Part shown: piece by piece, positions 1 to 5,168 of the stretch
Layout of the letters: each line of letters starts with the position of its first letter
Position numbering within the stretch: the first letter of the stretch is position 1
Assembly (NCBI GenBank): GCA_024278285.1
Contig: JAJRTM010000599.1
Span: 1-5,168 of the forward strand
From: Planctomycetota bacterium
Lineage (GTDB): Bacteria > Planctomycetota > Planctomycetia > Planctomycetales > Planctomycetaceae
Direction: 5' to 3'
Length of the DNA: 5,168 nucleotides
Position numbers and translations under genes: made by a program
Notes under the pieces: model-generated
Databases searched by the model: none
What the model saw: only the letters and a program-made list of their open reading frames with translations
What the model was told of the DNA's origin: nothing

Positions 1-1301
1 CATTGGGCGAATGGATCGATTTTATGACGCTTCGTATTTTTGAAGCGCATGACCATTGGGATATCCTCGAAACAATCTTTCATCGGGATATCTTCGTTAT
101 CGATGAACTCAATGCTCCGCTGTTACCACTGGCTGCTCTGCTGGTTTTAATGATGGTGCTTTCAACATTACGCACTAAATTGGGACGGTTTTCACTCGCA
201 GGGGCATTGTTTTCAGAGGGAATTTTAATCGCAACGCTCTCTTGCAGAGATCCCTGGATGATTATTGTCCTGATGTCGCTGGCAACAATTCCTCCCTGGT
301 TAGAAATGAAATCTCGTAAACATTCCACAGGCGTTTATACCTTACACATGGGGTTGTTTATTGGGCTGTCCATCGTCGGCTGGTGGCTTGTCCCCAAAGA
401 TGCGGCTGGCATTCCTGATACGACGAGCAGGTTTGCGATCATCGGCGGAGGAATGTTAACCGCAGCCGGGTTACTTCGAAGTGGTATTGTCCCGGTCCAT
501 TGTTGGATGACCGATCTGTTTGAAAAAGCAGCTTTTGGGACCGCGTTATTATTTGTAACCCCAATGACTGGCGCCTACATGATTATGCGAATCGTACTGC
601 CGATTGCCCCGCCCTGGGCGTTGCAAAGTATTGCACTCGTTTCACTTTTTACAGCCGTTTATGCAGCAGGGATGGCGCTCGTTCAAACAGATTCTCGCCG
701 CTTTTTCTGTTATCTCTTTTTGAGTCACTCCTCGTTAGTACTGGTCGGGTTAGAGTTGTTGACACCGATTGGTCTGACCGGCGCCCTTTGCATCTGGATT
801 TCAGTCGGGTTATCGCTGGGTGGTTTTGGCCTGACGCTTCGATCAGTTGAAGCCCGGATGGGACGTCTTTCACTGTCGAAATATCACGGGCTTTACGAAC
901 ACATGCCAACATTCGCAGGGCTGTTTCTGCTGACAGGACTCGGTTCGATTGGCTTTCCCGGCACAATTGGATTCATCGGCATGGAATTGATTGTCGAAGG
1001 GGCAGTCGAAGTTTATCCGTTTATTGGAATGGTCGTTGTAGTAGCTGCTGCGTTGAATGGTATCGCAATCATGCACGCCTACTTTCGCATCTTCACAGGC
1101 ACCCGGCACGTGGCGTCCATTTCTCTTAACGCCAGACCGCAGGAGAGATTCGCAGTTCTCACATTAACATTATTGATCATCGGAGGCGGCTTAATCCCAC
1201 AACCTGGCGTCGCCTCGCGGTATCACGCAGCAAAAGAACTCATTGCCCACCGGCATGTAAAAATAGAACCGTCAAAACTTTACAAAACAACTGAAAATTA
1301 A
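1..1301 (+). CDS. NuoM/MrpD-like proton-conducting membrane transporter subunit (5' partial)
   Basis: This is a polytopic membrane protein of the Proton_antipo_M family (complex I NuoL/M/N, Mrp antiporter and DabB relatives). The frame is open at the left edge. The first possible start is a TTG at base 3 with no visible ribosome binding site, and the first ~35 residues hold no helix, whereas NuoM-type proteins (~500 aa) begin with two or more. I therefore treat it as 5'-truncated. About 12 hydrophobic segments are visible in 432 residues. Family marks are the [10 protein letters not shown] stretch (159-168; compare VKxPxxPxHxW in NuoM), QTDSRR (228-233), GLYEHMP (296-302), [14 protein letters not shown] (317-330) and a NuoM-like end at GGGLIPQPG (394-402). 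By-eye alignment puts S, R and M where NuoM has its TM5 Glu and two channel Lys residues. The ATTG overlap with a repeat begins just after the TAA stop. Its SulP neighbour suggests a role in carbon or anion uptake rather than respiratory complex I; DabB-like function is inference. Family call is firm, exact role is not. Confidence 0.85.
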   Translation, partial: LGEWIDFMTLRIFEAHDHWDILETIFHRDIFVIDELNAPLLPLAALLVLMMVLSTLRTKLGRFSLAGALFSEGILIATLSCRDPWMIIVLMSLATIPPWLEMKSRKHSTGVYTLHMGLFIGLSIVGWWLVPKDAAGIPDTTSRFAIIGGGMLTAAGLLRSGIVPVHCWMTDLFEKAAFGTALLFVTPMTGAYMIMRIVLPIAPPWALQSIALVSLFTAVYAAGMALVQTDSRRFFCYLFLSHSSLVLVGLELLTPIGLTGALCIWISVGLSLGGFGLTLRSVEARMGRLSLSKYHGLYEHMPTFAGLFLLTGLGSIGFPGTIGFIGMELIVEGAVEVYPFIGMVVVVAAALNGIAIMHAYFRIFTGTRHVASISLNARPQERFAVLTLTLLIIGGGLIPQPGVASRYHAAKELIAHRHVKIEPSKLYKTTEN

Positions 1302-1305
1302 AATT

Positions 1306-1399
1306 GGTCAGGCTGTGCCTGACGGAATCTTATTTCCCCTGATGAGTTTATAGGAACAATACTATCGAGGAATCGACCTTTGTCAGGCACAGTCTGACC
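1306..1399. repeat. REPIN-like inverted pair of palindromes
   Basis: Two 18-nt arms, GGTCAGGCTGTGCCTGAC at 1306-1323 and GTCAGGCACAGTCTGACC at 1382-1399, are reverse complements with a single difference that still allows a G-U pair. They enclose a 58-nt spacer. Each arm is itself a palindrome: the left folds as GTCAGGC/GCCTGAC around TGT, the right as GTCAGGC/GTCTGAC around ACA with one wobble. Read on the - strand, the right arm is preceded directly by GTAG (1402-1399), the tetranucleotide typical of REP sequences recognised by RAYT transposases; the left arm has ATTG at that place. Two inverted REPs around a short spacer is the layout of a REPIN. No U-run follows, so it is not a classic intrinsic terminator, although in RNA it could form a long hairpin between the two genes. 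Copy number elsewhere in the genome is unknown. Confidence 0.7.
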
Positions 1400-1439
1400 T
1401 ACCTCCTCGCAATTATTAAAATGGAACTGGAGCCCACTC

Positions 1440-3122
1440 ATGTCAGATAACAGCTTACCAGAATCTCAACAAACCGAAGTCCCACGAGGCAATCTTGCCG
1501 GCTTTACCAAGTACATGAAAAACGATCTCATTTCCGGATTGCTCGTTTTTCTGATCGCGCTACCGTTGTGCTTGGGGATTTCGCTGGCTTGTGGATATCC
1601 ACCCATTGCAGGAATATTTACTGCGATCATCGGTGCGATCTTAGCCACTTTTATCAGTAATTCTGAATTGACCATTAAAGGACCGGCTGCCGGGTTGATT
1701 GTCATTGCAATCGGCTGCATCGAAGACTTCGGTGGTAACGGGATGACGGGCGGTTGGGATGCAGCCGATATGACCGCGTACAAAGCAGCTCTTGCTGTTG
1801 GGGTCGCTGCTGCGGTGATGCAAATAATCTTCGGTTTTTTCCGCGCGGGTATTCTTGTCGAATTCTTTCCACTCGCAGCCGTTCATGGAATGCTCGCCGC
1901 GATTGGCGTCATTATTATCATCAAACAATTTCCTGTTGCACTTGGTGTTTCGGCATCTGGCGAACCACTCGAAATGCTTAGTGAGTTCCCGCATTACATC
2001 GCTGAAGCAAATCCCGCGATCGCAGTCATCGGGATTGTCAGTATTCTGATTATGTTTATCTGGCCTCCCCTTTCCAAGAAGCTTGGACCACTCAAAGTGA
2101 TCCCCTCACCGATGGCAGTGTTACTTGTAGCGATCCCGATGGGAATGTTTTTTGACCTGATGCACGAACATTCTTATATTTTGCAAGAACACCAATATCA
2201 GCTAAGTGAACGATTTCTCGTCAAAATGCCTAAGCGAGTTTTCGGCATGTTCGACGAAATTACGTACCCCGAATTTTCTGCACTGGCAGAAGTAAAAGCC
2301 TGGAAGTGGGTCTTTCTGTTTTTCATTATCGGTTCACTGGAGTCCCTGCTTTCTGCCAAGGCGGTTGATTTGCTCGATCCGTGGAAGCGTAAAACAGATA
2401 TGAATAAAGATATTATCGCAGTTGGGGCGGGTAATCTTTGTTCTTCATTAGTTGGTGGGTTGCCGATGATTTCCGAGATTGTGCGAAGTAAGGCAAACAT
2501 CGATAACGGTGCCCGCACCCGCTTTGCAGACCTCTGGCACGGCATCTTTCTGCTCATTTGCGTTGCGTTAATTCCCACGATTTTACACATGATTCCCTTA
2601 GCATCACTCGCTGCAATGCTGGTCTTTACCGGCTACCGCCTGGCTCATCCTTCCGAGTTTCTGCAGGTGTATCGCATCGGCATGGAGCAACTGCTGATTT
2701 TTGTTACGACACTCATTGCAGTTCTTGCAACGGATTTATTGATCGGAATTGCAATTGGTATTGTCCTGAAAATGATCATTCATATTATCAATGGAGTTTC
2801 CATCAAATCGCTGTTTCGCCCTTATCTTGATGTTGAAAATATCGATGACAAAACGAGTATCATTATCGCCCGGGAATCAGCAGTGTTCAGTAACTGGATT
2901 CCGTTCCGCAGACAAATTGTCCAACTTGGCATGGGGCAACGCAGGAATCTTATCATCGATGTTTCTGGTGTGAAACTGGTTGATCACAGCGTGATGGAAA
3001 AGCTGGAAGAAATGAAACAGGACTTCGAACAAGAAGGACTAACATTCGAAATCCGTGGACTCGATTCCCTCAAACCCCTCTCCAAAGATCACCACTCAGC
3101 CCACAAACAACCGAAGAAATAA
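1440..3122 (+). CDS. SulP family inorganic anion transporter with STAS domain
   Basis: This is a complete SLC26/SulP permease of 560 aa, the usual length. It sits in the cytoplasmic membrane and should carry a small anion such as bicarbonate or sulfate. The transmembrane domain covers about residues 28-455. It opens with [20 protein letters not shown] (27-46), has [12 protein letters not shown] (74-85) in the substrate-site region, and shows the family signature around [10 protein letters not shown] (298-307), MNKD (321-324), GGLP (339-342) and [13 protein letters not shown] (349-361). The STAS domain lies at about 467-548, with [18 protein letters not shown] (505-522) at the usual regulatory loop. 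No carbonic anhydrase is fused to it. The ATG at 1440 is supported by GGAG at 1429-1432, 7 nt upstream. It lies 138 bp after the NuoM-like gene on the same strand; a REP-like repeat separates them, so co-transcription is possible but not shown. Bicarbonate as substrate is suggested by the neighbour and by resemblance to BicA-type members, and is not proven by sequence; sulfate remains an alternative. Confidence 0.93.
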   Translation: MSDNSLPESQQTEVPRGNLAGFTKYMKNDLISGLLVFLIALPLCLGISLACGYPPIAGIFTAIIGAILATFISNSELTIKGPAAGLIVIAIGCIEDFGGNGMTGGWDAADMTAYKAALAVGVAAAVMQIIFGFFRAGILVEFFPLAAVHGMLAAIGVIIIIKQFPVALGVSASGEPLEMLSEFPHYIAEANPAIAVIGIVSILIMFIWPPLSKKLGPLKVIPSPMAVLLVAIPMGMFFDLMHEHSYILQEHQYQLSERFLVKMPKRVFGMFDEITYPEFSALAEVKAWKWVFLFFIIGSLESLLSAKAVDLLDPWKRKTDMNKDIIAVGAGNLCSSLVGGLPMISEIVRSKANIDNGARTRFADLWHGIFLLICVALIPTILHMIPLASLAAMLVFTGYRLAHPSEFLQVYRIGMEQLLIFVTTLIAVLATDLLIGIAIGIVLKMIIHIINGVSIKSLFRPYLDVENIDDKTSIIIARESAVFSNWIPFRRQIVQLGMGQRRNLIIDVSGVKLVDHSVMEKLEEMKQDFEQEGLTFEIRGLDSLKPLSKDHHSAHKQPKK

Positions 3123-3141
3123 TTATCAAGAGAGGTAAACA

Positions 3142-3173
3142 GAAAAAGCTCAGGCAAATGCCTGAGCTTTTTC
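3142..3173. terminator. Bidirectional intrinsic terminator
   Basis: GAAAAAGCTCAGGC (3142-3155) pairs perfectly with GCCTGAGCTTTTTC (3160-3173) around AAAT, giving a 14-bp stem, or 15 bp if the outer A-T of the loop pairs. The five A and five T of the arms provide a U-tract in both directions. It lies 19 bp after the SulP stop and 21 bp beyond the stop of the convergent Ni-SOD gene, so it can end both transcripts. Confidence 0.9.
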
Positions 3174-3194
3174 TTTGTCACAATCGATTACTCA

Positions 3195-3677
3195 TTATCG
3201 ACGTGAATGACTGTTTTCAGCGCCGTATTTTTTCCCTTCGTATGCTTCGTAGAATTTCTTGATCGCATTTTCTAACGCAATGCCAACTTCGGGAGTTGTG
3301 TTCTGTTTGCATTTCATTGCAGCGACCATGACGGCATGAGCGGCTGCCAGTTTTTTACTGTAATCTTTTGAATCCGCTTTAATGCGTTGTGTCAAAAAAT
3401 ACTGAGCCATAATGTGCTGAACGTTGGTCGCATGGGCTTCTTTGGTGTTGATCCAGCGAACCAGTTGGTTAACCGACTGGCCATCTTTCTTGCCAGCCAG
3501 CCCGTTGATATTGGCAATCGACTTTGCGATCGTCATCTGATCTTCCAGCATCTCTTCAAACCGCCGCTGATCCGCATAAATCCCGCAAGGAACTTCACAA
3601 TGTGCCTGCAGGTTTTTTCCACTGGAAGAGAGAAACAGTAATGTCATGACCAAAGCGAAATAACTAAAACGTGGCAT
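3195..3677 (-). CDS. sodN: Nickel superoxide dismutase, exported form
   Basis: Ni-SOD converts superoxide to oxygen and hydrogen peroxide. The protein has 160 residues. Residues 26-34 read HCEVPCGIY, the Ni-hook motif HCxxPCGxY in which His1, Cys2 and Cys6 of the mature enzyme bind nickel. Conserved-looking later parts include VRWINTKEAHA, QHIMAQYFLTQRIK and AAMKCKQ. Residues 1-25 form a Sec-type signal peptide: a short start with one Arg, a hydrophobic core ALVMTLLFL, then LQA just before His26. Cleavage there would give a 135-aa mature protein with His at its N-terminus, as the metal site requires; Streptomyces-type mature enzymes have about 117 residues, so this one is somewhat longer. There is no twin Arg for Tat export. 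The start ATG (3677-3675) has a strong AAAGGAG (3693-3687) 9 nt upstream. No SodX-type maturation protease lies beside it within the window. It is divergent from the DinB-like gene and converges on SulP. Identity is very secure; periplasmic or surface location is inferred. Confidence 0.95.
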   Translation of the reverse strand: MPRFSYFALVMTLLFLSSSGKNLQAHCEVPCGIYADQRRFEEMLEDQMTIAKSIANINGLAGKKDGQSVNQLVRWINTKEAHATNVQHIMAQYFLTQRIKADSKDYSKKLAAAHAVMVAAMKCKQNTTPEVGIALENAIKKFYEAYEGKKYGAENSHSRR

Positions 3678-3750
3678 CTCAGGGGGCTCCTTTGAAGGTA
3701 GAAATCGAGGTGACAGGCAAGTCGCAACAGACCTGTATCATGTACTTTTC

Positions 3751-3780
3751 ATATTAGAGACAACAGCCCCGGAAAAACAA
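3751..3780 (-). promoter_or_regulatory. Candidate sigma70-like promoter of the Ni-SOD gene
   Basis: On the - strand, TTGTTT (3780-3775) and TAATAT (3756-3751) are separated by 18 nt and lie upstream of the Ni-SOD ribosome binding site, leaving a leader of roughly 65-70 nt. The match to consensus is only moderate (3/6 and 4/6), and planctomycete promoters are poorly predicted by this model. Treat it as a suggestion. Confidence 0.22.
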
Positions 3781-3909
3781 GGCTGCAACCTTTAATGGAT
3801 TTCAACCTCTTTTTATCTCTCTGTAGAAGCCGTATTTATTGGAGCTCAAAAGATATTCAAGCTGGGATTGGAGGGCAAATATAGGTATCATTGAAGGCGA
3901 TGTTACGTT

Positions 3910-3936
3910 TTGCGTCATGATAGGCGGGAGACGCAA
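3910..3936. promoter_or_regulatory. Inverted repeat upstream of the DinB-like gene
   Basis: TTGCGTC (3910-3916) and GACGCAA (3930-3936) are perfect 7-bp inverted arms around a 13-nt centre, ending 31 bp before the ATG of the DinB-like gene. It could be an operator for a dimeric regulator or a leader hairpin. Seven base pairs in a 290-bp gap could also arise by chance, so the functional reading is weak. Confidence 0.3.
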
Positions 3937-3967
3937 TCACAAAATCGATTAAAAAGGAGAGACCAAA

Positions 3968-4432
3968 ATGATCGCTCAACTCATCAAAAATTATGAAACG
4001 GGCCCGAGCCTGCTCGCAAACTCTGTTTCACATATGACGGATGAACAACTCGACGCCTGCCCGATAGCCGGCAAATGGTCAACCAGGCAAGTGATTTGTC
4101 ATATTGCCGATTTTGAACCAATTTATGCAGATCGCATGAAACGCATCATCGCAGAAGAAGTCCCAACCTTACTTGGTGGCGATCCGAACGATTTCATTGC
4201 CAAGTTGCATTATGAAGCTCGCGATATTGGTAACGAACTTCGTTTAATCGAAGTGACCCGCATTCAGCTTGCATCCATTTTGAAAACAATCGACGAAACA
4301 GATTTTGGACGCATCGGCATGCACTCACGCGATGGGGAACTCTCAATCAAAACCCTGCTGGAACGTATCACCGGGCATATTCCGCATCATATCGAAACAA
4401 TTGAAGCCAAAAAACGATCCCTCGGCTTGTAG
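3968..4432 (+). CDS. DinB superfamily protein (DinB_2-like)
   Basis: This is a 154-aa soluble four-helix-bundle protein of the DinB/YfiT-like superfamily, whose members bind a divalent metal with three His and in some cases transfer low-molecular-weight thiols. The usual marks are present: [16 protein letters not shown] (35-50) with His45, and [11 protein letters not shown] (136-146) with His137 and His141 forming the C-terminal HxxxH. These three His are the expected metal ligands. Length fits the family (about 150-170 aa). The ATG is supported by AAGGAGA (3954-3960) 7 nt upstream, so the start is secure. It stands alone on its strand, divergent from the Ni-SOD gene and convergent with the small membrane protein to the right. 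The Ni-SOD neighbour could hint at stress or detoxification, but DinB-like proteins have many uncharacterised roles and the substrate cannot be told from sequence. Confidence 0.88.
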   Translation: MIAQLIKNYETGPSLLANSVSHMTDEQLDACPIAGKWSTRQVICHIADFEPIYADRMKRIIAEEVPTLLGGDPNDFIAKLHYEARDIGNELRLIEVTRIQLASILKTIDETDFGRIGMHSRDGELSIKTLLERITGHIPHHIETIEAKKRSLGL

Positions 4433-4440
4433 TGCAAATT

Positions 4441-4473
4441 ACGCAGTTGCGTAGGGTCCGCTATTGCGCCCCC
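4441..4473 (+). repeat. Degenerate GTAG-palindrome (REP-like remnant)
   Basis: In the 55-bp gap between the convergent DinB-like and small membrane protein genes, GTAG (4451-4454) is followed directly by GGTCCGC, a TATT loop and GCG (4466-4468), then CCCCC. The outer Gs and Cs can pair, with two mismatches in the middle of an 8-bp stem. Just before it, ACGCA-GT-TGCGT (4441-4452) is a second small palindrome overlapping the GTAG. The GTAG-plus-palindrome form is like that of the repeat at 1306-1399 but the sequence differs. No U-run follows, so it is a poor terminator for either gene. It may be a decayed REP copy. Confidence 0.35.
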
Positions 4474-4487
4474 TGCATCACTCGATT

Positions 4488-4655
4488 TTATGAATCCAAC
4501 TTATCCATAATCACCAGGAAAAATGTAGCGATTGGTCCCAGTGGAATGGAAAGCAAAAACCAGTTCAATCCACTTCGGTTTTTTCCCTGCGCAATTCCCG
4601 CATTAATAAGTGCCAGCGTCCACCAACCGACGATGTACCCTCTTGCATCTTCCAT
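4488..4655 (-). CDS. Small two-helix hypothetical membrane protein (55 aa)
   Basis: The - strand from ATG 4655-4653 to TAA 4490-4488 encodes 55 residues with a convincing membrane-protein pattern. Helix 1 is about residues 7-22 (YIVGWWTLALINAGIA), then a polar turn QGKNRSG, then helix 2 at about 31-50 (NWFLLSIPLGPIATFFLVIM), ending DKLDS. The positive turn plus WF and GP in the second helix resembles many small bacterial membrane proteins with a GKNRS..WF..G..LGPIA pattern; I cannot name a function. The opposite-strand frame over the same bases lacks such structure. The start is uncertain: only a weak GAAAGA lies upstream of the ATG, a TTG codon directly precedes it, and the frame stays open to about 4737, so a longer N-terminus with a non-ATG start is possible. 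It lies 53 bp downstream of the hypothetical gene on the same strand and may be co-transcribed with it. Confidence 0.65.
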   Translation of the reverse strand: MEDARGYIVGWWTLALINAGIAQGKNRSGLNWFLLSIPLGPIATFFLVIMDKLDS

Positions 4656-4708
4656 CAAAATATCTTTCAGGTAGTCATTTTGAATTTGTGTTTGGACTGT
4701 ATCTCTAT

Positions 4709-5168
4709 CTATTCTTTGCGACTCGAGAGAACAACACTAAGCAGTCCGCTCATCAACATGATACCAAGTAACCCGCCCGCAGCCGTATAAATTCGTTTTT
4801 CGACAATCGTTTCTCTCATGCTGGGAAATAACGCCGTCATATTTTCGGAACTCATATCGATAAGCAAATGCTCGCGGTACATTGTTGTTGGGGAACCATT
4901 AAGAATCTTCACCTGGAGTTCCTCACTATTGTGCTGTGCAATGAGCGTTTGGGTAAAGCTCCTGTTGACTTTAGTTGAAGCCAGTCCGATTTGCTTCCTG
5001 AATTTGGTCCCTATGACATAACCTGCAATCAGGTTTGCGTTATTTTGTGCCTCCTTAATTGTCGTAAATCGACCACTACTGACGACAAATTGATTCGGAA
5101 TAGCTTTTCGCATTGAAAGATAGTCCGCCAGATCTTTGTTTTCGATAATTGTCTGAGATTTCATCCAC
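4709..5168 (-). CDS. Hypothetical protein with C-terminal membrane anchor (5' partial)
   Basis: The visible part has 151 residues from the first ATG (5164-5162), but the frame is open to the window edge (a Trp codon precedes the ATG) and no ribosome binding site can be seen, so the gene probably begins outside. A soluble part of about 120 residues includes FVVSSGRFTTIKEAQNNAN (26-44) and TTMYREHLLIDMS (93-105), followed by one hydrophobic helix at about 125-146 and a short polar tail SSRKE. This looks like a bitopic protein with its main domain outside or inside the membrane and a C-terminal anchor. From memory it resembles a planctomycete family of unknown function with a VSSGPF.T..EA stretch, a MY..H.LLEF stretch and a late helix; I could not test this. 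It stops 53 bp before the small membrane protein on the same strand. No enzymatic motif is evident. Confidence 0.7.
   Translation of the reverse strand, partial: WMKSQTIIENKDLADYLSMRKAIPNQFVVSSGRFTTIKEAQNNANLIAGYVIGTKFRKQIGLASTKVNRSFTQTLIAQHNSEELQVKILNGSPTTMYREHLLIDMSSENMTALFPSMRETIVEKRIYTAAGGLLGIMLMSGLLSVVLSSRKE

Noticed and set aside
1306..1399. The long inverted repeat after the NuoM-like gene as an intrinsic terminator
   Set aside because: No T-run follows either the left palindrome or the whole hairpin; the composition fits a REP doublet better.
3387..3641. An 84-codon + strand frame inside the Ni-SOD gene, and the other long antisense or shifted frames within the antiporter and SulP genes
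   Set aside because: They lie within strongly recognised genes, and their translations lack family marks and supported starts.
3713..3785. Short inverted matches ACAGG/CCTGT and CAGCC/GGCTG upstream of the Ni-SOD gene
   Set aside because: Only 5-bp arms with long centres; expected by chance in a gap of this size.
4432..4674. An 80-codon + strand frame starting at GTG, overlapping the DinB-like stop
   Set aside because: It has no ribosome binding site of its own and no recognisable pattern, and the opposite strand holds a better membrane-protein frame over most of the same bases.
4666..4678. A four-codon ATG-ACT-ACC-TGA frame just upstream of the small membrane protein, as a leader peptide
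   Set aside because: Too short, no clear ribosome binding site and no attenuator-like structure around it.
4656..4737. Possible frameshift fusion of the hypothetical gene with the small membrane protein, since the latter's frame is open back to about 4737
   Set aside because: No slippery heptamer is visible at the overlap and the upstream protein ends naturally after its helix and a polar tail.

Overview
The window most likely comes from a planctomycete (Planctomycetota) with moderate GC content, in the Gimesia/Rubinisphaera type of genome. This rests on family resemblance recalled by eye, not on a search. The clues are a NuoM-like antiporter subunit beside a SulP carrier, a secreted nickel superoxide dismutase, short GTAG-palindrome repeats between genes, and a C-terminally anchored hypothetical protein of a type I associate with planctomycetes. 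There is no rRNA, tRNA, CRISPR array or transposase gene.

Left part (1-3180, + strand): the 3' end of a proton-conducting NuoM/MrpD-type membrane subunit is followed, after a 138-bp gap, by a complete SulP anion transporter with a C-terminal STAS domain. The gap is almost filled by a 94-bp inverted pair of palindromes that looks like a REPIN/REP doublet. The pair of genes suggests inorganic-carbon or anion uptake coupled to ion gradients. A DabA-type partner (DUF2309) would be expected upstream, outside the window, but this is inference. A near-perfect bidirectional hairpin terminator at 3142-3173 closes this unit and also the convergent gene to its right.

Middle (3195-4432): a nickel superoxide dismutase on the - strand carries an N-terminal Sec-type signal peptide. 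Its predicted cleavage leaves His as residue 1 of the Ni-binding hook. It is divergent from a DinB-superfamily protein on the + strand. The 290-bp divergent gap (3678-3967) holds their ribosome binding sites, a weak promoter candidate for the dismutase and a small inverted repeat before the DinB gene; nothing else is evident there.

Right part (4433-5168, mainly - strand): a degenerate GTAG-palindrome sits between the convergent DinB gene and a 55-residue two-helix membrane protein that is short enough to be missed by usual ORF cut-offs. Upstream of that lies the C-terminal part of a hypothetical protein ending in one transmembrane helix and cut by the window edge.

I see no clearly new multi-gene system. 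The most interesting points are the unusual residues of the NuoM-like subunit, the signal-peptide route to a mature Ni-SOD, the REP-like elements and the overlooked small membrane protein.
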